Of a stretch of 64,000 bases of DNA, positions 24,112 through 36,900 are shown in pieces. The stretch is from Coriaria nepalensis (lineage: Eukaryota; Streptophyta; Magnoliopsida; Cucurbitales; Coriariaceae). Numbering within the stretch: the first letter of the stretch is position 1; each line of letters begins with the position of its first letter. The DNA lies in the NCBI GenBank assembly GCA_027186245.1, contig CP114500.1, positions 4,846,001 through 4,910,000 on the forward strand, written 5' to 3'. Made by a program: the position numbers and the translations under genes. The notes under the pieces were generated by a model. That model was not told the DNA's origin. It did no database searches and saw only the letters and a program-made list of their open reading frames with translations.

Positions 24112-24405
24112 CATGCCTGTTACTATGTCACAGGTATCTTTCAGTCAAATGGGGAATTGATCTTTCCAAAGTGGTAGTATTTGTGGGGGAAAGAGAGTAG
24201 ACAGATCATGATAAGTTGATCGCAGGTGTCCACAAGACTCATTTTAAAAGGCGCTGTGGAGTACGGCGGGGAAAAGCTTCCTCAGAGTGAAGACAGCTTT
24301 GAGTGAAAAGATGTAGCCCCACAAGGTAGCCCAAACATTGCAATTTTACAGGAGGGATATGAAACCCCAGATATCTCTGAAGCCTTGGATGCTATTGGGA
24401 TTAAA
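24112..24405 (+). pseudogene. Sucrose-phosphate synthase C-terminal fragment
   Basis: The plus strand reads the end of plant sucrose-phosphate synthase: YLSVKWGIDLSKVVVFVGE (from 24135), AGVHKT, then after a frameshift at ~24240 LKGAVEYGGEKL, SEDSF, DVAPQGSPNIAILQEGYE and DISEALDAIGIK. The intact enzyme makes sucrose-6-phosphate from UDP-glucose and fructose-6-phosphate in the cytosol. This part is the phosphatase-like C-terminal domain. Breaks: in-frame TAG at 24198-24200, two bases missing near 24240, TGA at 24304-24306. A few codons before the fragment (MPVTMSQ, like IPVLASRSQ) also fit, with a small deletion. Nothing further upstream matches; the fragment abuts hAT-related DNA. It is clearly dead. 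Confidence 0.85.
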
Positions 24406-24870
24406 GCATTTTATTTTTTATATTATTGCTAATGTTTCCATGCATATTGTCATATAGATAAGTCCAATATAAGAAGCTACTTTTCAACTTCTTTTATATA
24501 TTGAATTTCTGGACCAGGATTTTATACTGGTCACAAATTTCTGCACGACAGCCCGAGACAATCAAATTTTATTTCTACATATTTCAGAAAAAGGAATCTG
24601 CTATCAATCTAGCTTTTTAACTGAGTTCTCCTAAATTATGTTCGGAATGTTACACCCAGACCCCACCTTTGGCAATAGAAATTGCAAATCAAAGACAATT
24701 ATCGCTCTGCCACTAAGCAATGCTACGTTACTACCTACGATATTTGAAATTCTAACAAGTTTTATAAACCAGAAAGCTATTGCTACCAAAGCACCGCTGC
24801 ATTTCTACTCTCCATAGAACAAAACTCCAATAGTTCCATGTACCTAAGCAAAATTACTTCGTAGACTTTT
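24406..24870. other. Intergenic sequence downstream of the coiled-coil gene
   Basis: No gene recognised. Confidence 0.4.
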
Positions 24871-24876
24871 TTTATT
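24871..24876 (-). terminator. Candidate polyadenylation signal of the coiled-coil gene
   Basis: AATAAA on the minus strand about 125 nt past the stop codon at 25000-25002. Position and sequence fit a plant near-upstream element. No transcript end can be seen from sequence alone. Confidence 0.4.
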
Positions 24877-24999
24877 ATTATAATTATTATTATTTTTCTC
24901 CCTAAATCACAGTTAAGTCTGCCGAAATTTTCTAATTACATTGATTTCTTCTCAACAGGTGGGCAGATTACGGATCATTTTTCACGAGTTCATGCTCTG

Positions 25000-27900
25000 T
25001 CACGCACATTGGCCAACTCTCACGTTGTATTCCTCTCCACAGGTGCATTTAATCATGTGAGAAATTCCCTAAAAAAATTAAAGAGGCATTTATGAGAGAA
25101 TAATGGGCTAGTTTTATCTTAGGAAACTTAAAATAAAATATAAAAATAAGAGGCTCGGTCCTTACAAATCATGTAAGGGAAACATGAAGACGTTGTACAG
25201 GAACATCCAATATTTTTCTTTTTTTGAAAAAAGTAATATCAGTTTCCCAAGTGGAACATTTCCATGTTTGCATGAATCATTGTATTGATGGTTTATAAAC
25301 ACACCTTAAGCTACATGGTCTCCCTTTATCTATAAATATGTATTTCCAATCCCTACTGGAAATTTTATTAATCCATAGTTCTTCTTTAGGGTGTAAGAAC
25401 TGAGGTGTTCTCAATTGCTCTAAGCTTGTACCATAAAGAAAAAAAAAAATTATGTATGCTACCACAAACAGGAATTAAAAAAAAAATATATATATATATA
25501 CATATATAATATTCAAAAATGAAAAAAAATGAAAAAAAAAATACTAATCATTGCAACAATAAGCATGACGTAAAAAAATCTGGCCAAAATTCATTGTTGT
25601 TATCTAATTTTTTGTGCACTTGTTACGTTGTTATAATAATTTGATATTTATAGAACATGAAAAAATAAGAGTAAATGATATTTGAGGGTATTTTAGACTT
25701 TCACTTCAATTGATAGACTCAATGCACTCATCCATTTATGACATAGGATGCAAGTGTAGTACAATGTAAAGGATAGCTCAGTATTATTTTAGACATCAAA
25801 GGTAGTGCATATATGTGATTTGGGTAGAGTTCAATGGGGCACCAATTATTCAACCATCATCCTAAATATTTTAGTCAGAACCATTACCTGGACACATCTT
25901 GTGCCTATGTATCCGTTTCATAAGTGGCCTAAGGTTTTTGAACTACTAATTTTCAACTGCAGGGAAAAACCCGATTGCTTTACTTACCTTTAGTTTCTCG
26001 ATTTGATCCTCAAGGGACTGCAAGTACTCAGTTTCTCCAGCCTTATCAGTTAATATTGCTTTGTACTCCTCCTCCAAGCTCTTTTTGTCCATTTCGCTTG
26101 CTTCTGGCTATAATCCTCCACCATTTAGAAAGCAAAGTATAACTATAAACTAGTAGATCTTTGGACATAAACGTAAAAGAGCAGGGGCTATGACGATATT
26201 CCATTCAAAAGATTGAGAAGCTTATCAAAGTCTTCTTTAGATATAGATGTGGACTATCCAAACTATAGTGGTTTAAGACAGGTATAGATAGTATACACTA
26301 ATTAAAACACACCAAAACATACAACAGAAAAGTGCCTAAGACTACAGAATAAACAGTCAACCATAATGACAAAAAATATTTTTTTTAAAAATTAAAACAA
26401 AATAAGCTGACCTTAAATTTAGTTGTTCTGCCCTTCATTTCTTCAACAGACAGAGTTATCTGAAACATAAGTATATATAAATGAACTCCCAAAGCACTTA
26501 CCTAAAGTGAGAAGCTAGGAGGGGCATATAATTTTAACTTTGTAGCAAGAAATTCCAACTCTTATCATTTTCTGTTTTTCGAATGGTTACGTAAATACAA
26601 TAGATTTATAAAGCACAAACAGCCTCTTTAAGAATCTTTAGAGTTGTCAAATCAGTCTAGCAGAGTTCTCTTTTGAAAAGCAATTAATTGAAATAAAATC
26701 ACAGCGAGTTCATATTGTAACTGCATGTATGTTTTGTTTATGCTATTGATATACTTTCTGTATTGATTTTCTGTCAGCCTTCAATCCAAGGACAGATCAC
26801 GGATTCCAACATAATGCTACCAAAGTGATACCATGAATCATGAAGATGCAATTCAATTTTCAATCTATAACCCCTGGTATCTTAGTATAGAAGACATTTT
26901 AAGTACCTCTCAAGGAGTTCCATAGATTTTAAATCTTTCAACATGCTCAAAGGAGATATAACTCAGTTATCCTAATGTCTCCGAAAATGGAACTCAGATT
27001 CCCCTTTCTAAATGTTATATAGAATGTTGTTAGACCCACACCCCGGATTTCCACCTAATATAATCATTATTATTATTTTAGTGCTATTTTAGTAATTGGC
27101 TGTTAGTAGTATAAATAGCAGTAGTATGGTTAGGGTTTAGGGGGGAATTGATTTTGGAGAGCAAAAACTTTTAAGGAGAAACAGTCTACCTCTCGAATTA
27201 TAGACCAACCTATGTTATTTTGGTTATTACATAATAAAGATTAGTCCTAATTCTATATCTCTAGATTGGGTCCTATCAAATTGGTATCAGAGCATAATCC
27301 TGGGGCGATGGCTGCAAAGAAGGTAGAAGGGCTCAAGGAAAAATTGGAGAGTGAAGTGATGGCGATTAAAACAATGATCGAAGAACGCTTCTCGGCAGTT
27401 GTCATGGTTTCAATGATGTGAGCATCGCTAACCCATTAGGTCATGGACGGAATCCAAGCAATGGGTATTGGTAAGGTTTCGGCCCTCACAAGATGGGGAC
27501 TTACACAAACAGTTCTTGGCCCTTTGCCAAGTAGGGACACTGTTGGAGTACCGAGAGAAGTTAATGTTGCTTTCCAGCCCATTAACGGGAGTCTTTCCGG
27601 AAATCTTAAAGGGAAATTTTTTAATGGGGTTGAAACCGGAAATTCGGTTAGCATTGAGGTTACTACGGCCCACGGGACTTGGGGAGTATATGGACTTGGC
27701 ATTACAAGTGGAGAAGAGAAATGCCAAAAAACAGCAACAAAACAGCTATGACAGTTTTGTTCACCAAGGTTATACCGAGAACCATAGCGCTAGGATTCAA
27801 ACCATTACTGTCGGTAAGGAGGCGTCGAAAGAGAGGAGAGTAGGCTACTGTCTAGAAGGGAGTTTCAAAAGGTTGACAGAGACAGAGATCTCAAACAAAA

Positions 27901-30900
27901 GAGCCAAAGGGTTGTGTTTTCGTTGTGACGAGAAATTTTTGCCCAGGTATCATTGTAAGGGTAGGAGGCTCTAAGTGTTAACGGTCGATGATGAGGATGA
28001 TGATATGGTAGAGCCAGAGGAGGAGAGGGAGGAGGGACTGGTGCATCACCATCAAGACCCCCGGTTTCCGGACCATCAGCATCATACAACAATTTCTAAA
28101 TTTCCACATTGAGGACAAGGTGTCTTGTTGGAAGGGGGAGTAATGTTAGACCCTCGAATTTCCACCTAATATAGTCATTATTATTATTTTAGGGCTATTT
28201 TAGTAATTGGCTATTAGTAGTATAAATAGCAGTAGTATGGTTAAGGTTTATGGGGAGAATTGATTTTGAAGAGTAAGAACTCTTATGGAGAGACGGTCTA
28301 CCTCTCGAATAGTAGACCAACCTATGTTATTTTGGTTATTGCATAGTAAAGATTAGCCCTAATTCTATATCTCTAGATTGGGTCTTATCAAATGTACACT
28401 CAAATTTAAGGATTTATACAAATAAAGATCCATAATACTGATGCACGCCATTATATCAACTAGTAGACTTTAAGACATTACTAAAACCAACCATATTTCA
28501 GTAACTGTGGAGATATTCTACAATATAAGGAGCAGTAAGATTTATTTGAACAGGTCACCTTGAGATTCTCTATCGCAAGTACTGATTTCATTTGTGAAAT
28601 TTCATCGAGCTTGGCTTTAGCAGAATTCAATTTGGAAATTATGTTCTTCCTTGCTTCAACTTCCTGTGATGGAGAACAGGTAATCAGGATCTATCTAATC
28701 ATTCCCCATATTTTCTCAAGTTTTGAGGCTTAGGTAATATCACACATTTTTATTGCCGATTTGCTAATATTATAAGAATTCTATTATTATTATTATTACA
28801 GATTCTAATTCGGAGTTGACTGTACGAATCTATTATCATTAATAATAGAGAACAAGAAACCAACAGTCTGTCTAGGGCCTAATATGTTCAAATATTTTGA
28901 GTCTTATTTAGTAGAATATCAATGTATACAATTCCGTGACTTTAAAAAATTATTATCTGTCAAAACCCTAATAGTAAGGATCTACTCTTATGTCTCTAAT
29001 CTATCAAGGAAAACTAAGGGAGGCATAAAACTAAGGGAGGCATTAATAAGATAGGGTGCAAGATAACTAAATCTTTGCCTCTACACACATCTATAAATAA
29101 GTAAAATAAACCTTATTCTGATAAAAGTGGAACCAAAGAATATGAGAAAATAGCTCAAAAGTTAAAGTGATAACAACAGCTCAACTAAATTTTAAGGATC
29201 TTAAACAATAACATAAGAAATATAGGGTAACTTAGTTTTGAAAATAGGAGTCCATTGCCAAACTTCAGATATTATATGGGCTTTGTAACCAAATTGTGTC
29301 CACTCATAAATCCCCCATCATAATATCACTTCAATCTGTTTCACAGATTTGTACAATAAAACCTCGATAAATTAATACTGTTGAGATTAAGAAAATCTAT
29401 CAATTAAGCGAAATATTAAATAATCGATAAATTAATAATTTATTAACTTATTGAATAACTAATAATTGACTAACTTATCAAGGTATTTATAATCTATCAA
29501 GGTCATTTAAAAGTATATTAAATTTAAATTAATATTGACGAGTATAGAAAGAAGGTCCATTGTGCCTCAATTCTATCAATGCAAATCCTAAATTCAAGCA
29601 AAGGCTAAGAAAGTCAGTGATAATATCCAAGTTGATGTCAATTTCAAGAAAAACAATCATTGATTGGGTCATATATAAGGAAGGTCTCATAGATGAATCA
29701 TAAACACTATATATTATGAAATTATTAATTTATATATTGCATGGGACCTTTATGAATTCCTTATAATGTATTATCTTATAAGTTTAGCAAATTATTAATT
29801 TAGTATGTTATCCCCAAGTCAAAACCGGCCAAAAGTATTATTTAAGCGAGATAATTAATTTATCGAGGATCACTGTACTGCTATTGATATATTATTGACT
29901 AGGGGTCAAAATAAAAGGAATCTAGAGCCAAAACTTTAGTTTCCAGTAATTAGAGTTACTTATTTTATTAGTGTTACTTATTTTTCTAGGCTTCCTATGT
30001 ACATTGTATCCCATATCAAATTCAGTTTCCTTATCACCATTACTTCTTTCTTGGTTCCCTATAGCGTTATACTTCAAGCAGATATAAAGGTTGGTCCTGT
30101 AGAGAAATTATTGACCATGATTGATGAACATATCCTAATATTGATGACAGACTCGCAGTTAAATTTTTGTTTCATTTTCATTCAATTTCTTTATATTCCT
30201 CCTATAATATGTCTCCCCTCAGTGTATCCAGAAATAAATGTATCAAAGTTTTGGGATCCATATACGTTAATGATCACAAAGTATCATACCATATTGTCAA
30301 AACTAGGATGACAATAAATTCCCGAGTCCCCTGCAGAGATTGAATACACTATATGTCAAAGTGGAAATCATATTTTAAGTAGAGAGATATCGAATCAGAA
30401 CATGAATTAGGCAATCATTCTTAGATCAGGTACTATTAACAAATTGAAAATTTTGTTAATCTAAATTCACTGTGTCGCCCATGAGGTCCCCCTGCCCCTT
30501 CTTCTCTCCCTCTCTCTCTGAAGCACAGACTCACAAATTATAATACCAACATTCGCATATCTTAGCATTCAAATTTTGAGGTATTAACTTCATAGCCAGA
30601 CCAGACTATAAGTAAAAGATTCTCTATCAGTGTTTTAATAAAGTAGTTGTTATATTGTGCATTTATTTTTGTTTTCCCTTTTGTTGGTAATTGTCTAAAA
30701 GACGCGGTAGAATTTGGTTTCTTTCAACTCCTTGTGTTTCACAAAGTATACTTGATTCAACTAGAGAATAGATGCATCATATTTCAACTTGAATCAAGAG
30801 CACATATAACATTTAGCTAAGACGGCAAAAACAAGATTCTCTAGAATCATTTACATGGAGAAGATTCAATTAGACAAGAAAAGAGCCAAAACTGAAAACT

Positions 30901-33900
30901 TCGAAGAATTAAAATCTACCTTCTACTGATGAAATAAATCCAGAGATGTCATCACTTTTTTCGTCGATTTTATCTTTCACCTGTACAAAAGACTCAACAT
31001 TGATCTTACAACACAGTATAATCTCTAAGGATTTACAACATAATGAAAAAATAAAAGCAGGATAGGTATTTGAATCATAGATAGATTAGATCGGTTCCAT
31101 ACATGGACTTCTCATAATTTGGTCTGCTCAAACATGAAAATCTAAAGCAACATTACTTTAGGCTTAAATTACAATTGACAGTGAATAATGGCTTAAATTA
31201 CTCTTAAGGATTTTGAGATTGGTGTAAGCATGACAAACCCAAGATCTCAAATTCACTATCGGAAGCCCTTACCACTCGAACCAAGTGGCACAGACTCATT
31301 GTCATGACCTAATGAAATTATTCGGGTTTTGGATAGAAGATCCAAATAATATCAGTTTATGATACTTTACAAAACACATTGTATTTGGTGTGTATTGATT
31401 AATTTTGTTTGACATTAAGTCTTGTTAAATATATAGAACTTGAATTGGTAACTAATTCAATCCCTTCTTCGGTTGTCAATTAGGCACATAATTTAATAAC
31501 CATTTAAATACATAAACATCATAAAATTATTAGGCCCCAGAATACCCAGCAAGCAATAATATGGCTATTTTCTTAATGGTTCTTAATCTCAATGTCATAC
31601 ATAGGTTAGAAAGAGCGAGCCAACAAAACATTAGATGTAATAGAGAAATTACCAGTTCTCTAATCCCCAGTTCTCGACCAGCTTTGTTTGCATTGACACA
31701 ATCCTACACCAAAGTTTAGAATAAAAATAAGAGCATGACATAGAAACTGGATGTAAGTCACCGAAGTTAATGTGATAAAGGCTTCGGAACCTGCTGCTGT
31801 TGTAGTTGTCCATTTATATCCTTGGCAACCTGGGTATAATAAGTGCTGTAATGGAAAAATTTGTTATACTTAATAAACAGAGTATAGTACTTGGTGCATT
31901 TCTAAGTAGCATTTATATGTTTTCATTTCAACTACCTCTTCTCTATAAGTTTTGCAGACATGCTGACTTGTTCTTGTTTCATAATCTCCAATATCTGCTT
32001 AATAGAAAGTAAGCTTGCCTTATTATGAGCTCAACTAGAGAACCAAGAAATAGAATTTAAGTACCAATCATTTATTTCTGTAATACAAATGCGAGCATCA
32101 GCAACAGTGAGAAATTCAATTTATGCAGTCTCAACATCATACTGGTATACTTATTTATCACTAAAGAGTGACAAAAACTTTCAATGAGTTTCAAAAAATA
32201 TCTATATTTAACTATCCATACTTCGTCATCTCATTCGTTATCCCAACATCAACTGAGCTATAAGGAATCCAAACAATGCAGATATAATTAATTAAACACA
32301 TATACAAGAGAGACCTACAAGAAAAGAAATGGTAAACAAGGAACTATTTATCAAACAGAAATATCACTTTAAGTAATGAATACTTAATATGTAAAGTGGC
32401 GGCCTCCACTTTGGTGTGAATTGCAAGGCTAAATGGAAGATTGAAAGGTACAAGGCAAGGCTGGTGGCTAAGGTTTCACAAAAACCTAAGGAATAGATTA
32501 ACAAGAGCTGTTCGCTCCAATTGCTAAGATAAATTCCATAAAATATTATTCTCTCTTGCTGCTAACCTTGAGAAGCCTTTGCAATATTTAGATGTGAAAA
32601 ATGGATTCTGATAGGACCGGTCTAGATAAATACGAATAGAGCTAAACTTTATTTTGCGATAATCAAAACACATAGGTTGGCCTACGATTCGAGAGGTAGA
32701 CCGTCTCTCCTTAAGAATCCTTACACTCCAAATTTCCCAATACTCAACCAATTACAAAAATACCCCCCATAATACTGCTTATTATCCTACTTCAACCAAT
32801 TACAAAAATACCCCCCATAATACTAATACATAATAATACTAATAGTAAGACTAATACTAATAATAATTATGTTATGCTAGGCTGTATTTCTCCTAGCATA
32901 AGTATGAATAACGGTGGTCTAACATTACTCATCTCCCAACGAGACACCTTCTCCTCAAGGCAGAAATTCGGAAACTGCTGTGCAATGAAATTGTATGATT
33001 CCCATGTTGCATCATGGACCGGTAGATTCTTCCACTTTATCAAGACTTCCCATGTATCCTTCCTTCCCGACACCCCTTGTCGAACACCGCATAGCCCAAC
33101 CGGTTCCAACAACACTTTCATATCGGCTGTCAGGTTAGGCGGTATTGTCGAAGAAGCCCCATGAAAAACAACGGCTTTATGGAGTTGAGATACATGAAAT
33201 ATCAGGTGAATCGCTATCGTAGCCAGTAGATCAAGTCGGTAAGCTACTGCCCCAATCTGTGCAACCACTTCATAAGGGCCAAAGTAGCGAGCTGATAATT
33301 TCTCATTCCTCCTCCTAACTAAGGATTTCTATCTATATGGTTGAAGCTTCAAGAAAACCCAATCGCATATCTCGAAGTGAACCTCCCGCCGATGCCTATC
33401 GGCTTCCCGTTTCATCCTTTGTTGAGCCCTTGCTAAGTGCCCTTTCAACTCCTCTAACGTGTCATACCACTCCTCTAAGTATTGTTCCACCTGCAAGATC
33501 GAGGTGGTGCTATGACCATAACGTACCAGCGGAGGCAAGTCGCGACCATAGAGAATGCGAACAGGAGTGGTCTGCGAAACCGTGTGAAAGGACATGTACC
33601 AATACTCGACCCAAGACAACCATTGCACCCAACGTCGAGGGGTGTCTGACATGAAACACCGCAAGTACGTCTCCAGGCAGCGGTTAACCACTTCTGTTTA
33701 ACCATCCGTTTGAGGTGGTAACTAGAACTCCTTTTCAACGCCGTCCCTTGTAATCGGAATAATTCCTTCCAAAATTGGCTCAAAAAAACCTTGCCGCGGT
33801 ACGAAACAATAGCTTCTGGCACTCCGTGTAAGCGGATGACTTCTCACATGAAAGCTAAGGCTACAGTTACAGCTATGTAAGGGTGCCGAAGAGGCACAAA

Positions 33901-36900
33901 ATGGACATACTTGCTCAGACGGTCAACCACCACCAAATGACTGTATACCCTTCCGATCGCGGTAACCCCTCGATAAAATCCATACTCACCTCTACCCAAA
34001 CTTTTTCCAGCAATGGTAAGGGTTGGACCAACCCCACCGGCGACATGGCCGCATACTTGTGTCGTTGGCAAACATCGCAACTTGCCACGAATCGACCACA
34101 TTAGTCTTCATCCCACCCAATACAATTCGGCCACCAACCGCTTGTAAGTTTTCAACACCCTTGAATGGCCTCCAATTGCGCTACCAAGGAACTCCTGTCG
34201 CGGTATATGCACGACGATTTCGAAATCACTATATGCCCTTGATAAACTAATCGAGCCCCCACAACTGAGTACTGGGTACCCGTCACTACCCTCCTGAATA
34301 GCCTTTCTAATTTTCCCCAAGTCCAAGTCCCCCGCCGCCTCCGACTCGAGCCCCTCGATATCAAATAGTTGTGGGAGCGATATTGCCGCTAACTGGGGCC
34401 CATCTACGTGCCTGGATAGCGCATCTGCAAATCGATTATCCAACTCCGGCCAATACTGTATTTCAAATCATAGCCCAACAATTTGGACAGCCAACGTTGA
34501 TGATCCTCCGTCACCATACGTTGTTCCAACATATACTTCAAGCTCTGCTTATCCATGCGGACGATAAACCACCGACCCAACAAATACGGCCTCTATTTTT
34601 GCACCGCAAACACAATGGTTATGAGCTCGCGTTCATAGACGGACTTAAGACGGGCTCGTGGCATCAACACCTAACTGAAATACGTAATCGATCGCTAATT
34701 CTGCATGAGGACAGCCCCTAACCTGTAGCCCGATGCATCGGTTTCTACTACAAAAGTCGTCATGAAGTCCAGCAAAACAAGTACCAAAACACTAGCCATT
34801 GGTTGTTTTAATTCGTCGAAAGCTTTGGCCGAATGGAAGTTATCATTCTTGAGTAGATCCGTTAAGGGCCCCGCGATCATGCCATAACCTTTGACGAATT
34901 TGCAGTAATAACCGGTCAACCCCAAGAATCCCCACAATTCCTTCAATGTCTTCGGTACTGGCCAATCCAACATTGCCGCCACCTTTGCCCGATCTACCAA
35001 AACCCCCTCAACCGAAACAATGTGGCCTAAATACTCCCACTAGGCTACCCGAAGATGCACTTCTCATTCCCATACAATTGATGACCTTGTAATTCTGTCA
35101 AAACGACCTTCAAGTGGTCTAAATGCTCCTCGGTCGAGCGGCTATAGATCAAGATGTCGTTAAAGAAGACGTGCATGAACTTCCTTGAGTAAGGCCAAAA
35201 TACCTTGTTCATGGGCGACTGAAACGTTGTCAAGGCGTTGGTAAGTCCAAAAAGCATCACTAGGAACTCATAATGCCCTGCATGAGTCCGGAAAGCTGTT
35301 TAAGCCGCATCCTCTCTCCACATTCTGATTTGGTGATATCCTGACTTCAAGTCTAATTTGGTGAACACACAAACTCCATGTAACTCATCCAATAGTTCGT
35401 CGATGATCGGAATAGGGAATTTGTCCGGTACGGTTCCTTTGTTCGAAGCCCGGTAATCCACACAAAACCGCCAAACTCCCGTCTTTCTTCTTGACCAACA
35501 AAACCGGACTAGAGAAATGACTCATATTAGGTTGTATAATGCCAGCTTCTAACATTTCTTGCACCAATCTCTCAATCTCATCTTTTTGTGCTTGCGGATA
35601 TAGGTAAGGCCACACGCTAATTGGCGAAATCCCCTCTTTCAACACTATAGCATGCTAGTGGTCCCTTTGTGGGGGCAACCCTACGAGCATACGGAATATA
35701 TCGCTAAAGCGGTCCACTACCTCCAGTACCGCCTCTTCCACCACGCGGCACCCCTTTGGATCCTTACCCATTTGCGGATTTACTTCGATCAGGAGCCCTT
35801 ATCCTTCGCGCTCAATAATCTGCAGCATCGGTTTCAAGCCCACTAGAGTCTTACACATACTCGAATCTTCTTCTAATCTCACAATTTTCCCTCTACTCTG
35901 AAACTGCATCTTTAACAATTTTTAGTTCACTATCATTTCACCCATCGAGCTCAACCATTTCATTCCCAAGATCACATCTGAACTGCCCAAATCCAAGGGC
36001 AAGAAGTCATCAATTACCTCCAACCCTTGCATCGTCAACCGCAGGTTTTTGCAAGATCCTGCGCTTCCTACCATAGTACCCGTTCCCAAGGTTACCCCGT
36101 GATTGCCCGTATTTGCCAATTCTAGTCCCAGTTCCGTAATCATGCGGTTAGAGATGAAATTGTGGGTAGCCCCACTATCGATAAGAACCACTACACTCTA
36201 CCCTTGAATTTCCTCTTTCAACTTCATGGTGTGGTAGGGTGTAAATTCGGCAATCGAGTTAATCGACACTTCGGCTAAATCTAGATGGTGATGCGTCGGA
36301 TTCTCCTCTCCTTCATCTTCTGTTTCTACCATATCTTCATCCTCATCATTGACCATTAACACTTGGAGTCTCCTCTCTTTACAAAGATGCCCCAGCAAAA
36401 ATTTCTCATCACAACGAAAACACAACCCTTTCGCTCATTTGATCACGATTTCTGTCTCCGTTAGTCTTTTGAAATTCCCTTCCAGACGGTACCCGACTCT
36501 CCTCTCTCCCGGAACCTCCTTACCGACAATGACAGTTTGCGTTCGAGAGCTCTAGGTCTCGGTATAGCCTTTATGAACAAAACTGCCATGGCTGCTCCTT
36601 TGCTATTTTTTTGCATTTTTCTTCTCCTCCACTTGTACGGCTAAGTCCATTTACTCCTCCAGTCCCGTGGACCGTAATAACCTCAATGTTGTCCAAATTT
36701 CTGGCTTCAACCCCTTTAAGAAATTTCCCTCCAAGATTTTTGGAGGAATGCCCGTTAATGGCCTGAAAAGCAACTCGAACTTCTCTCGATATTCCCACAC
36801 TGTCCCCTCTTAGCGGAGTGTCGAGAACTGTTCGTATAAGTTTTCATCATGAGGTATCTGAAACCTTACCATCACCCTTTGTTTAAATTCCGCTCATGAC

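Noticed and set aside
27428..27751. Several overlapping frames on both strands at the small gypsy gag
   Set aside because: Only the plus-strand frame from 27468 matches Gag; the others are shadows.
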